Shown here piece after piece: positions 28,750 through 36,743 of a stretch of 64,000 nt of DNA. The position numbers and the translations under genes are program-made. Each line of letters opens with the position of its first letter. Position 1 is the stretch's first letter. This stretch comes from COE1 sp949066965. Lineage in GTDB: Bacteria; Bacillota; Clostridia; Lachnospirales; Lachnospiraceae. The stretch covers positions 1-64,000 of the forward strand of contig CARTDA010000018.1 of the NCBI GenBank assembly GCA_949066965.1, given 5' to 3'. The notes under the pieces are model-generated. The model worked only from the letters and a program-made list of their open reading frames with translations, was not told the DNA's origin and searched no databases.

Positions 28750-28825
28750 TGATGTTCCTCCTTTTCTACAGTCTGTACTGCCTCGACGCAATAATGCTTC
28801 CCTGTGACATTTCTGGGCGTATGCC

Positions 28826-29194
28826 CTAAATACCCCTGCTGCCATCCACTACAGTATCCTTTAAGTTCTTTGCGGCTTCGGCTTCTCCTGCCGTCAGGAA
28901 TACCGTCTTTCCAAATCTTCCCTCCAGCATGCACAGGGCACACATGAAGGCATCTGCCGTTGTTTCCCCTATGACGGTTTTTCCATCCTGCAATGTATTG
29001 AGGGCGTACACCGTATCTCCCACTGCGCAGGGCAGTTTCAACAGTTTCCCCTGCTCCTCTAAGTCCTTGTATTTTTCCATTTCCTGTAATGCATAACAAA
29101 TTGTTGCAAGGTTATCATCTGCTGCCGGATAATTATCCCAGTCGATACCCTCCATCCACTTCTGCGCTTTCTGGTAATCACTTAATTCCTTCAT
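28826..29194 (-). CDS. Hypothetical phage protein
   Basis: 122 residues from MKELSDYQKAQKWMEGIDWD, chosen because GGAGGG lies 11-16 bases upstream. The middle part LPCAVGDTVYALNTLQDGKT resembles small phage proteins of unknown role found in early regions. A perfect 16-bp palindrome (29237-29252) lies 43 bases upstream of the start. Confidence 0.65.
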   Translation of the reverse strand: MKELSDYQKAQKWMEGIDWDNYPAADDNLATICYALQEMEKYKDLEEQGKLLKLPCAVGDTVYALNTLQDGKTVIGETTADAFMCALCMLEGRFGKTVFLTAGEAEAAKNLKDTVVDGSRGI

Positions 29195-29236
29195 ATTTTC
29201 CCTTCCCTCCATAGTCTCACCAAGTCCCGTATTCAT

Positions 29237-29252
29237 GTTGCGACGTCGCAAC
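29237..29252. promoter_or_regulatory. Dispersed palindrome, copy 1: GTTGCGACGTCGCAAC
   Basis: A perfect 16-bp palindrome, extended to 18 bp by flanking T/A. Identical copies occur at 36817 and 42547 and a variant at about 45909. It lies upstream of the small phage gene 28826-29194. Candidate operator or ParB-binding centromere site. Confidence 0.7.
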
Positions 29253-29277
29253 ACTGCTGCCAGCAGTAAATTAGCTT

Positions 29278-29634
29278 TTACTTCCTTTCTCCGTCTTTTA
29301 CCACTTTATTCAGTACCGCCCTGCTCATTTCATATCTCCGTACATATTCAGGTGTTCCAGGAATATGTGCAGCTCCAAGAAACTGTACCGGATCACTCTT
29401 CATCCCATTCCAGTACACGGAAGATACCCCGGTCTCGGCAGATGATGTTTTAGGGTCTGAATACCATGTCTGTCTCGTCATGTTCGCATTTATTCCACCC
29501 TTTAACAGATTTTTTACGTCGTTCCGGTACTGGAAAAGGAGAAACGACTGAACAAGGCACGCCATTTTCAATTCCCCATAGGGAACCTCTTTTCCATCCT
29601 TTATGTCCGCAATAATTTCGCATGTTGCCCTCAT
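29278..29634 (-). CDS. Hypothetical phage protein
   Basis: 118 residues, MRATCEIIADIKDGKEVPYG onward, ending YEMSRAVLNKVVKDGERK. It is soluble and basic at the C-terminus. The DKG/HIPGTPEYVRRYEMSRAV pattern looks conserved-phage-like but I do not recognise a family. Colinear with neighbours. Confidence 0.65.
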   Translation of the reverse strand: MRATCEIIADIKDGKEVPYGELKMACLVQSFLLFQYRNDVKNLLKGGINANMTRQTWYSDPKTSSAETGVSSVYWNGMKSDPVQFLGAAHIPGTPEYVRRYEMSRAVLNKVVKDGERK

Positions 29635-29673
29635 TTCATCACCTCATTTATCAATTTTAGGGAGGAGTTGCAA

Positions 29674-30312
29674 TCAGTCTTTGCTATTTTCTCCCCAATC
29701 AAATGCTTGTCCGCAATCGTGGCAGAAATTGTGTTTTTGTTTTATACTTCTTTTACTTCCACAATTTGGACAAAAATAATAGTATTTGTTTAACGCTGGC
29801 TTTAGTTTGTCTCGTCTTTCATAAACAGCAGGCGTTCCCTCCGATTTTAACAGGCTTAACACCCACTCGAAGCCTTCCACCATCTGCCCCTTGAAATTAT
29901 GCGGATAATCACTGCTGCCTTTCAGCCCTTCTATTTTCCTTTTCAGTGTCATTTTCAGTTTCTCATTTGTTATCCGCTCATCGTGATGGTATTTCAGTAA
30001 CTCAATTTCATCAGGAGCCATTTCCGTGTCCTCATAATCCTTCAGCTTGCACAATGCCCCATACACCCTGTCACTGACATCCCTTGTTATTACCTGTCCC
30101 TCTCCAAGGGCTTCCCATGGCACATTTTTCAGCTGCCATCTGCTGCCGTCCTTTTCCGTAAGCCTTCCCACGTTACCACCTCCGCCATCTAATATCTGGT
30201 ATTCGCAGTCTCCCTCTGCCTTGATACAATACCCTGTTCCGTCCTTTTCCTTTCGGCAGGCACAAGGCAACTCGGTCATACATCCCAAATTCAAACTACC
30301 GCCTCCTAACAT
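29674..30312 (-). CDS. Hypothetical phage protein with C-terminal zinc ribbon
   Basis: About 212 residues; the start is uncertain because an ATG at 30312, a TTG after AGGAGG (about 30297) and an ATG at 30279 are all possible. The C-terminus contains CPNCGSKRSIKQKHNFCHDCG, a clear four-Cys zinc ribbon. The middle has DVSDRVYGALCKLKDYEDTE, found in small phage proteins of the early region. Function unknown, possibly nucleic-acid binding. Confidence 0.65.
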   Translation of the reverse strand: MLGGGSLNLGCMTELPCACRKEKDGTGYCIKAEGDCEYQILDGGGGNVGRLTEKDGSRWQLKNVPWEALGEGQVITRDVSDRVYGALCKLKDYEDTEMAPDEIELLKYHHDERITNEKLKMTLKRKIEGLKGSSDYPHNFKGQMVEGFEWVLSLLKSEGTPAVYERRDKLKPALNKYYYFCPNCGSKRSIKQKHNFCHDCGQAFDWGENSKD

Positions 30313-30584
30313 CTAAATCCTCTTTTCACAATCTCAATAGCCACATGTATCCCTCGTTCAATCGCTCGTTCTACTGCTGCCTGATCAATACAATCAGCTG
30401 CTTCATACTGTTGCCCGACTATAGCATGTACAATTGCACTTTCTTTCAGCTCCGCTATAACCTTATCCACGTTATAGGCTATAGGCTGTTCCTCAATTGC
30501 CTGTTCCAGATTTTGTGTCACATCAACCAACACATTATTTCTCAAAGACTGCATCAACGCACTTCTGCTAATCAAATATCGCAC
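30306..30584 (-). CDS. Hypothetical phage protein
   Basis: 92 residues, helical, MRYLISRSALMQSLRNNVLV onward with an AVERAIERGIHVAIEIVK end helix. It overlaps the downstream gene by a few bases and follows the methylase gene after 13 bases. No function recognised. Confidence 0.6.
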   Translation of the reverse strand: MRYLISRSALMQSLRNNVLVDVTQNLEQAIEEQPIAYNVDKVIAELKESAIVHAIVGQQYEAADCIDQAAVERAIERGIHVAIEIVKRGFRC

Positions 30585-30596
30585 AAATCCATATCC

Positions 30597-31388
30597 TTAC
30601 CCAAGAATGGATATCTGTCCAAACTCATTATTGTAATTCATCCACAACGTCTCTGTCCGTCCGCGCCCGCCTTCCGCCAGCGTACTTTTCTGCACTTTGT
30701 TCCAGCCGGTCAGCATTTCATTGTAAAGCCTGCTGTCATAACCGGATAAAAGAACCTTTCCCGGATGACTGGTCAGTACCTTCAGTAATTCCTTGTGTTC
30801 TTCATCCGTCATTTCGTGCCTGTATAAATAATTCTTGCGTGTACCGTGTAAGTATGGCGGGTCTGCGTAAATAAGGACATCCGGCGTGTCATACCTTTTT
30901 ATCAGCTCCAGGGCCGGAAGACATTCTATCTGCACTCCCCTGAGCCGCTCTGCTGCCAGTTCCATCGTTTCTGGCAGTCCTGCCCATGATTTTGCCGGGT
31001 TGGGGGAATGTGCCTGCTGGCCTGATTTAAAACCATTCCGGTACAGATTCCCGCACCCAAAACCCATCCAGCATTTGACGGCAAATTTTCTTGCCCTTTC
31101 TACCGGGTCCATTGTCTGCCCATAGGCCTCTATGTATTCCTGTCTGGAAAATGGTGTACGCCGGACAGCTTCCATCAATTCGTCCTTTTTGTCACGTAGT
31201 ACCCTGAAAAAATTTACTATTTCCCCATCCAGGTCATTTACTGTCTCAATGTGACACCGCTGCTTATTGAACAGCACTGCAAGGCTTCCCGCAAATGGTT
31301 CCAGATAGACATCATGTTCCGGCATATGTTCGCATATCCATGGTGCAAGCCGGTTCTTTGCCCCTGGATATTTTAATACACTTTTCAT
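30597..31388 (-). CDS. DNA adenine methylase (D12/Dam class)
   Basis: 263 residues. The N-terminal KYPGAKNRLAPWI and motif I LEPFAGSLAVLF bind S-adenosylmethionine; motif IV DPPY in VLIYADPPYLHGTRK is catalytic; LLSGYDS and the end segment TETLWMNY are typical of D12-class enzymes. It methylates adenine N6 in double-stranded DNA, probably to protect phage DNA from host restriction or to influence replication timing. No matching restriction enzyme is nearby. Confidence 0.92.
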   Translation of the reverse strand: MKSVLKYPGAKNRLAPWICEHMPEHDVYLEPFAGSLAVLFNKQRCHIETVNDLDGEIVNFFRVLRDKKDELMEAVRRTPFSRQEYIEAYGQTMDPVERARKFAVKCWMGFGCGNLYRNGFKSGQQAHSPNPAKSWAGLPETMELAAERLRGVQIECLPALELIKRYDTPDVLIYADPPYLHGTRKNYLYRHEMTDEEHKELLKVLTSHPGKVLLSGYDSRLYNEMLTGWNKVQKSTLAEGGRGRTETLWMNYNNEFGQISILG

Positions 31389-31408
31389 AGTCCGAAATCC
31401 CCCTTACC

Positions 31409-31600
31409 CTATATGTTTAATTGCTCCATATCTGCTATAGCCCTAAAAATTGGATAAAACTGCTGCGGAACTACCATATTTCCTAACGCCTTAATTCTGT
31501 CCACATAATCGGTAATCCCATTATGATTTCGTAATAACGTGCCGGACGGATTTTCAAGGTAGGCATCTATCCGCCTAATTAACTTTGCCTCTTTTCTCAT
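31409..31600 (-). pseudogene. Remnant of a C5-cytosine DNA methyltransferase (C-terminal end only)
   Basis: 63 residues from ATG 31600 (GAGGAGGGCAAT upstream). The end DRIKALGNMVVPQQFYPIFR matches the last conserved block (motif X) of phage C5-cytosine methyltransferases, including the ALGN-VVPQQ signature. Motifs I, IV (PC) and VIII are all absent, so it cannot be active by itself. It has its own start and ribosome-binding site, so it may still be expressed as a small protein. Confidence 0.65.
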
Positions 31601-31872
31601 ATTGCCCTCCTCTTCTTTGTGCATCCCCGCCCCCTGGGCTTTCCGGTCTCCCGTTTCAGGGCTTCCAGGCGCGGCTCCTGGCTGATGACCTTATTCACGA
31701 CAAGCTCCCCTATTGCCGCTCCCCTGCGTCTTCCCCTGCCGTCCTCAACCATGCACATGCATGGGTATTTGGCAACGACGGTATACTCCACCATCCTGTA
31801 TGCCCTCTGTTCGTCATCCGGTTTTTCCCTTAGTTTTACCCTTGTATTCAGTTCCAGTTCTTCATACGTCAT
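31597..31872 (-). CDS. Hypothetical phage protein
   Basis: 91 residues, MTYEELELNTRVKLREKPDD onward, with a beta-type central part (YTVVAKYPCMCMVEDGRGRR) and a basic tail. It overlaps the following gene by four bases. Unknown function; probably a small DNA- or protein-binding accessory factor. Confidence 0.6.
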   Translation of the reverse strand: MTYEELELNTRVKLREKPDDEQRAYRMVEYTVVAKYPCMCMVEDGRGRRRGAAIGELVVNKVISQEPRLEALKRETGKPRGRGCTKKRRAI

Positions 31873-31878
31873 GTGCCG

Positions 31879-32022
31879 TCACCTCCCTCCCAGGTCATTC
31901 CCGCACCTGTCCTGCTGCCAGTACATCATTCCCCCGGAGGCTTTCCGCCGGGTTTTCTTTCTGCCGTCCTGCCTTCTGCCGTTCAGATACTTCCGAAACC
32001 TGTTAATCATTGCCATTTTCAT
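31879..32022 (-). CDS. Small basic phage protein (47 aa)
   Basis: A short frame starting MKMAMINRFRKYLNGRRQDG, very rich in Arg and Lys, overlapping the parB-like stop by 20 bases. GGGGGAG stands ten bases upstream. Its composition suggests nucleic-acid binding. Length and lack of homology I can name keep confidence moderate. Confidence 0.45.
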   Translation of the reverse strand: MKMAMINRFRKYLNGRRQDGRKKTRRKASGGMMYWQQDRCGNDLGGR

Positions 32023-33574
32023 ATGTATCACACTCCCCCGCCATTGCAATCCGTTCCCTGAGCAGGCCAAGCGCATCCAGCAGGCAGTTGTACTCGCTTA
32101 CCATGTCGGACAGTCCGCTGTCTTTCCACAACAGCTCCAGATATTCCCCATATCTTCGGATGAGGCTGTCAACCATGGCTGGTCCATACCCGCCCCTGAG
32201 TTTTAACCGTTTCCCATTTCCGTCATCCCCCGCTGCCGGATGCCTGTCAGATGTGTCAGGTCCTGTCACGCTTTCTGCTGCCCGCATGTCTCCCCCGGAT
32301 GTGTCAGATTCTGTCACATTTTCAGGATTACCATCCTGCCCGGGATTCCCTTTGTCCGTACACTGTACTCCTGCAAGTTCTTCTGCAAATTCTTCCGCAA
32401 AACCTTTCCAGAAGTAATATACCGGAATTACATCAACTTCCCCCGTATGGATGTATTCAACCTGATACCCCGTCCGGTACGTTACCCTTACGTTCTGGTT
32501 CTCGTATGGGAGCATGCGGTAAAATATGTTTTCCGCCGCCGTACTGTTCGCACCAATATCCTGCCCCTCCCGCACCGCCATGAATAGTTCACGCAGTATG
32601 TCTTCCGGGAAGTCACCACCCATACGGAATATGAACTGAACCGCACTGTCCACATCGTCCCTGCTGTCTGTATAACAGGGTTCCTTCTTTTCCGCTGCCG
32701 CCTGCACACCTGGTGTGGCAGATTCTGTCACAATTTCCGTACCGGTATCCGCCATTTCCACGTCTTTTTCAGGCGTGACAGATTCTGTCACAATTTTTTT
32801 GTCTGGAACAACTGCATCCGGCCGTCCATCCGCCACCAGCGTCATCTGTCCGGGCACAGACCTGCTGCCAAGAAGGCATTTTATGTCCTCCGTGGTAAAT
32901 CCCCCCCTGCCAGCCGATATCCTGCCCAGTTCCGCCTGAAGCTCCGGTTCAAGCCTTGCAGCCTCATACGCAAGCGATATGCCGATGCCCCCGTCCCTGA
33001 ACACTGACATGAGCCATGTGTCCAGCCTTGTGCCGATGGTGTTGTACACCGCAATCTGCCCCTCCGACACGCCAAGGTAGTCCGCTTCCAGTGACCGCAC
33101 CCTGCCGTCGAGCCCGTGCAGCTTTTTCAGCTTCGGTATAATTTCCCTGAGCTTCATGTGCTGCATGACCCTTTCCCAGTCCGTAAGTTCTCTCTGTGTG
33201 CTGTTGGTCATGACAAGGAGCATTTCCTCCGTGTCACGGTCAATGCCCTCGAGGACAACCGCAGGGATATACTGAAATTCACCATGTCCCTCCCCCACAA
33301 GCTCCAGGCATGCCCGGATGCGTCTGTGTCCTGAAACCGCCCGGTATGGCATCCTGTAAGCACCTGGTATCCTGGCGACGATTACGTTCTGGCGGACGCC
33401 GCCCATTGCATATATGCTGTTCTTGAGCTGCTCGATGTTGCTCATCCCATAAAAATTGTTGTCATTCATCTGTATGTCATGCACGTTTACGCTCTCGACC
33501 GTCCCGTTTTCCACGGCCCCCCCGCCGCTGCTCATCTCATTCATCATGTCCATAATCGAAAATCCCCTAGCCAT
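32003..33574 (-). CDS. parB: ParB/Spo0J-like partition protein
   Basis: 523 residues from ATG 33574 (AAAGGGGG upstream). The ParB N-terminal nucleotide-binding domain is clear: MNDNNFYGMSNIEQLKNSI, the GHRRIRAC box and TNSTQRELTDWERVMQH. A helix-turn-helix region follows (DYLGVSEGQIAVYNTIGTRL). A long variable part (about 265-470) carries four related short peptide repeats of the type IVTESVTPE. The DNA encoding each is a near-palindrome TGTGACAG-ATT-CTGTCAC. It overlaps the ParA gene by eight bases. Together they form a partition module, unusual for a purely integrated prophage. Confidence 0.85.
   Translation of the reverse strand: MARGFSIMDMMNEMSSGGGAVENGTVESVNVHDIQMNDNNFYGMSNIEQLKNSIYAMGGVRQNVIVARIPGAYRMPYRAVSGHRRIRACLELVGEGHGEFQYIPAVVLEGIDRDTEEMLLVMTNSTQRELTDWERVMQHMKLREIIPKLKKLHGLDGRVRSLEADYLGVSEGQIAVYNTIGTRLDTWLMSVFRDGGIGISLAYEAARLEPELQAELGRISAGRGGFTTEDIKCLLGSRSVPGQMTLVADGRPDAVVPDKKIVTESVTPEKDVEMADTGTEIVTESATPGVQAAAEKKEPCYTDSRDDVDSAVQFIFRMGGDFPEDILRELFMAVREGQDIGANSTAAENIFYRMLPYENQNVRVTYRTGYQVEYIHTGEVDVIPVYYFWKGFAEEFAEELAGVQCTDKGNPGQDGNPENVTESDTSGGDMRAAESVTGPDTSDRHPAAGDDGNGKRLKLRGGYGPAMVDSLIRRYGEYLELLWKDSGLSDMVSEYNCLLDALGLLRERIAMAGECDTYENGND
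32251..32790. repeat. Four near-palindromes inside parB (TGTGACAG-ATT-CTGTCACA type)
   Basis: Copies start near 32252, 32300, 32714 and 32774 on the plus strand. The CTGTCAC half is identical in all four and the GTGACAG half varies at one position. Each encodes a Thr-Glu-Ser-type peptide repeat, so selection on protein cannot be excluded. The symmetry and location in the ParB gene make them candidate binding sites for its own product or a regulator. Confidence 0.5.
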
Positions 33575-34334
33575 TGCCTGCAATCCCCCTTTCATACTCC
33601 GCGGCAAACTCCCTGTATGCCCTTGCCGCCCCGCACCTGGGGGAATAGACGGCTACCGGTTCCCTGACAAACGTGCTCCGGCTTACCATCGGCGACCATT
33701 TTATTTTCGTGTCGAACACCCTCCCGCACATCTGCCTTAATGTTTCCACGCCGTCATTGTGGAAATTGTCGTTCCTGTACTGCGTGACAAGGCAGCCTGC
33801 AAAGTTCAGCCCCGGATTATAATACTTTTTTACGTCATCCATCTGCCTGGTAATTTCAAGCAGGCCGTCAAAGGCAAACTCGTCGATTGTGACCGGGATG
33901 ATGACATCGTCGCTCGCAACGAGCGCGTTGATGACCGACATGTTGATGTCCGGTGCACAGTCAATGACACAGAATGTATAATCATCCCTTACTTTTCCGA
34001 GTGCGTCCCTGATGCGTGTCTGCTGCGGTTTCGCAGCGTCAAGCATCACCTGCCTGTCCGCACTGATCAGCGACATGTTTGCCGGGACGACGTCCAGCCC
34101 CCCGTACATGGTCCGCACTGCCGCATCCCTGATTCCCGCACTGCCGAGCATGATGTCGGACAGGCTGGCCGTATTATAGCCGTGGCATTTCAAAAACTTG
34201 CTTGTGTTTCCCTGCTTGTCGCAGTCAATGAGCAGCACCCTGCTGCCCCTGCGGTTCAGCTCACAGGCAAAATTTATGCTTGTCACGGTCTTTGCGCACC
34301 CGCCCTTTAAGTTAATAATGCTTACCGTCCTCAT
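33567..34334 (-). CDS. parA: ParA-like partition ATPase
   Basis: 255 residues from ATG 34334 with GGGAGGG upstream. The deviant Walker A box LKGGCAKTVTS (residues about 8-18), RVLLIDCDKQGN (A') and YTFCVIDCAPD (Walker B) define a ParA/Soj ATPase. It is followed by the ParB-like gene with an eight-base overlap. It should move ParB-bound DNA during cell division, supporting an extrachromosomal phase. Confidence 0.93.
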   Translation of the reverse strand: MRTVSIINLKGGCAKTVTSINFACELNRRGSRVLLIDCDKQGNTSKFLKCHGYNTASLSDIMLGSAGIRDAAVRTMYGGLDVVPANMSLISADRQVMLDAAKPQQTRIRDALGKVRDDYTFCVIDCAPDINMSVINALVASDDVIIPVTIDEFAFDGLLEITRQMDDVKKYYNPGLNFAGCLVTQYRNDNFHNDGVETLRQMCGRVFDTKIKWSPMVSRSTFVREPVAVYSPRCGAARAYREFAAEYERGIAGNG

Positions 34335-34450
34335 ACCTGTTCCCTCCCAGTAATTCCCCTGTCTCCCGCCGGATGGCGGGAGGCTTATCATGGCTTTTTG
34401 TGATATATAAATCCCTTCCGGGTAATCCAAAAGGCTTCTTCACCCAGTAC

Positions 34451-34894
34451 TTACTGTGCACTGCCGAACTTTTTCTTAAGCTCGTCCACTGCCCAGTTCG
34501 TGTACTGGTGGCGGTTCGTCAGTATGGCATTCACCAGGTGTCCCTGCGCCCGCACTGCCACCCTGCGCCAGAGGTCTTCATTTGCAAGGGGTTTTCCCCT
34601 TGCCGTCTGGAAACCGTTCCCCTTCCATTTCCTGATGTTCCCGCAGTTAAATGCGCCCGCTACCGTGGATGAATCCGTGTACACCGTTATTTCCGCAGGC
34701 CTGCGGAAATGTGCCAGTGCGGATGACAGCGCCGACAGGTTTATCCGGTTCACGGTCGTATCGTATTCAGTCCCGAACTCCGTGTATGTGGCGTCACCCC
34801 TTTGCGTTGCCGTGCATATCACGTACACATACGCCGCGCTCCTGCATTTCATGCTGGTCATGTTGTGTGTAATGTAAATGTCAACGTGCTTCAT
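34451..34894 (-). CDS. RNase H-like protein
   Basis: 147 residues from ATG 34894 after GGGGGG. The fold resembles ribonuclease HI: a start strand KHVDIYITHN, a central VNRINLSALSSALAHF helix with the catalytic-type region, ITVYTDSSTVAGAFN (second acidic strand) and a terminal NRHQYTNWAVDELKK. The first strand does not show the usual catalytic DGS motif, so activity is uncertain. It may process RNA-DNA hybrids in phage replication. Confidence 0.7.
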   Translation of the reverse strand: MKHVDIYITHNMTSMKCRSAAYVYVICTATQRGDATYTEFGTEYDTTVNRINLSALSSALAHFRRPAEITVYTDSSTVAGAFNCGNIRKWKGNGFQTARGKPLANEDLWRRVAVRAQGHLVNAILTNRHQYTNWAVDELKKKFGSAQ

Positions 34895-35774
34895 TCTGTC
34901 CCCCCTTCCCGAACGGCGTGTCAGGTGCATCCACGAACCTGTCGTAGCTGTCCATGTGCTGTAACAGCCTGCCCTTCCGTTCCTCCGCCTTCATTGACCG
35001 CACCGGCTCCTCCGGCCAGTGCAGCGCCAGGCACATGTCGTTAATCCTGTCCGCCGTGGCAGGATGCACGGGCAGCCCCGCCATGACAAAATTGCTCGTG
35101 ATGATGCACAGCCTTCCCGCCTTGTACCGTTCATTGACCAGGTCATGCAGCACGTCCTTCCCCGATTCAGTGATCTTGGTGACACCAAGGTCATCAATCA
35201 CAAGCAGGTCCGTATCATAATACTTCCTCACATCCGCCCTCAATACCCAGTCACTGTTTTTGCCACCCCATGTTTTTTTTACATCCTCATAAAAATCCTC
35301 AAATTTTGTAAAGCGCACGGCAATGTTGTACCTTGTACAGATGCTCCCGCATATGGCGTTGGCAACCATGGTCTTGCCGCTCCCCTTTTCCCTGGAATAT
35401 ATGTACAGCCCCACGCCCTCGTCCTGCCACCGGCGGAAATCATAAACAAAGCTCTCAACAATACGCCTGAGTTTCGATATGTCTTTTTCATAAGTACCCC
35501 ATGGAAATTTTGCAACGTCCAGTTCCCTGTATTCCGCAATGATTCCCGATATGTCCCGGAGCGTGCCCGCCCTGCAGTATGGGCAGTACATCACCGTGCT
35601 TATTTTCCCCTCCGCGGGCTTGCGCGAATTCGTCGGGTACAGGTCCATGAATCCCATGTCCCTGCAGTGCGCACACTTATATGCCGGCGGTTTATATTCT
35701 GCCGCACGTGTCCGGTGCCCTTCCCATTTCCTGCGGTATGCCTCCATGACCTCCACCAAGTCATACTCTGCCAT
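34881..35774 (-). CDS. DnaC/IstB-like helicase loader
   Basis: 297 residues. An N-terminal zinc-binding part (CAHC about 34-37, CPYC about 69-72) is followed by an AAA+ ATPase: Walker A REKGSGKTM (about 129-137), Walker B DLLVIDDLG (about 190-198), sensor I IITSNF. It loads the replicative helicase on the phage origin. It follows the initiator gene after seven bases and overlaps the RNase H-like gene, forming the replication module. Confidence 0.92.
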   Translation of the reverse strand: MAEYDLVEVMEAYRRKWEGHRTRAAEYKPPAYKCAHCRDMGFMDLYPTNSRKPAEGKISTVMYCPYCRAGTLRDISGIIAEYRELDVAKFPWGTYEKDISKLRRIVESFVYDFRRWQDEGVGLYIYSREKGSGKTMVANAICGSICTRYNIAVRFTKFEDFYEDVKKTWGGKNSDWVLRADVRKYYDTDLLVIDDLGVTKITESGKDVLHDLVNERYKAGRLCIITSNFVMAGLPVHPATADRINDMCLALHWPEEPVRSMKAEERKGRLLQHMDSYDRFVDAPDTPFGKGGQNEAR

Positions 35775-35781
35775 AAATACC

Positions 35782-36678
35782 TCACTCTATCACGACCGAA
35801 TTGTACAGCCGCCGGCACTCCGCCGATATGCCTCCCGAACCTTCATTTTCCGGGGTGCTCCGCTGGTTCAGGTAATTTTCAAAATGTGACGGCCTGAAAA
35901 GCGTCTGCGGCCTGATGTATTTGCACATGTCAGGATTATTGACCCATTCCGCATATTTTGTGTCTATGACCTTACAAAAATCCTCCACCGTGAACCCGTC
36001 ATTGAGCCTTGCGTTAACCATGTCGGCCGTCGCCCTGCTCTGGTACTTATAGTCCGTACCGCATACACGGTTAAAATAATCTATTATCTGCCGCACTTCT
36101 TCCGGATGCGTTTTGTCCTTCGTCTTTTTAGTTTTAGGTTTATGAGGTTTTTCAGGCATGCTTCCAGGCGCACTGCCGGATGTACCGTCGGGCGTGCCCG
36201 ACAATATATATTTATTATTATCTAGGTTATTATTAGTATTATATATATTATTATTGGTACCGGAATCCGGTACGCCCCCATACTGGTTTTCGGTACGCCC
36301 CATACCAGAATCCGGTACACCCCCATACCGGTTTTCGGTACACCCCATACCAGAATCCGGTACGGTATCCGGTTTTTCATCACCCGCATCCTCCGGTATG
36401 GCTGTCCTGTATTCGCAGAACTTCACATTGTTTACAAAATTGTCCCTCTTGACCAGGCATCCCTTCCCGAGCAGAGACTTTATGACGCTCTGGGCGGTTG
36501 ATTTTGACGCATTTATCCAGTTCGCGATGTAGTTCAGGCTGCCTGAAAAATACTGCTCCCCGTCCTGCGTGAACCCATACAGCAGGGCATAGACAATCAG
36601 CTCGTTGCCCTTCAGCCCCAGGTCTCGCACCATAAACTCCTGTATACATATATACCTTTCCCTTCTGACCGCTTCCAT
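35782..36678 (-). CDS. Phage replication initiator (helix-turn-helix N-terminus, conserved phage C-terminal domain)
   Basis: 298 residues. The N-terminal part (EFMVRDLGLKGNELIVYALL, YFSGSLNYIANWINASKSTA) is a replisome-organiser-type winged helix. A linker (about 98-175) carries tandem repeats of the type GGVPDSGMGRTENQY and an Asn-rich run. The C-terminal 90 residues (PEEVRQIIDYFNRVCGTDYK onward) match the conserved phage C-terminal domain of DnaD/replication proteins. The linker DNA contains iteron-like repeats beside an AT-rich block, so this gene probably includes the phage origin, as lambda O does. Confidence 0.85.
   Translation of the reverse strand: MEAVRRERYICIQEFMVRDLGLKGNELIVYALLYGFTQDGEQYFSGSLNYIANWINASKSTAQSVIKSLLGKGCLVKRDNFVNNVKFCEYRTAIPEDAGDEKPDTVPDSGMGCTENRYGGVPDSGMGRTENQYGGVPDSGTNNNIYNTNNNLDNNKYILSGTPDGTSGSAPGSMPEKPHKPKTKKTKDKTHPEEVRQIIDYFNRVCGTDYKYQSRATADMVNARLNDGFTVEDFCKVIDTKYAEWVNNPDMCKYIRPQTLFRPSHFENYLNQRSTPENEGSGGISAECRRLYNSVVIE
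36200..36375. other. Candidate phage replication origin (AT-rich block plus iterons)
   Basis: An almost pure A/T stretch (about 36205-36256) lies next to five spaced copies of a CGGTAC core, four of them in the longer form CGGTACRCCCC, at about 36268-36364. The period is about 21-22 bp, close to two helical turns. The whole block is inside the linker of the initiator gene. Iterons plus an unwinding element in the initiator gene is the classical lambdoid origin layout. Confidence 0.6.
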
Positions 36679-36743
36679 CCGTCATACCTCCTATAATCCC
36701 ATAAATTATCCGTTTTTTGCCACACTGTACCAGGGGTACCGGT

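Noticed and set aside
31619..32206. Plus-strand frame of 195 codons
   Set aside because: Ser/Pro/Leu/Arg-rich low-complexity shadow of minus-strand genes.
33759..34310. Plus-strand frame opposite parA
   Set aside because: ParA has clear conserved motifs on the minus strand; the opposite frame has none and no start signals.
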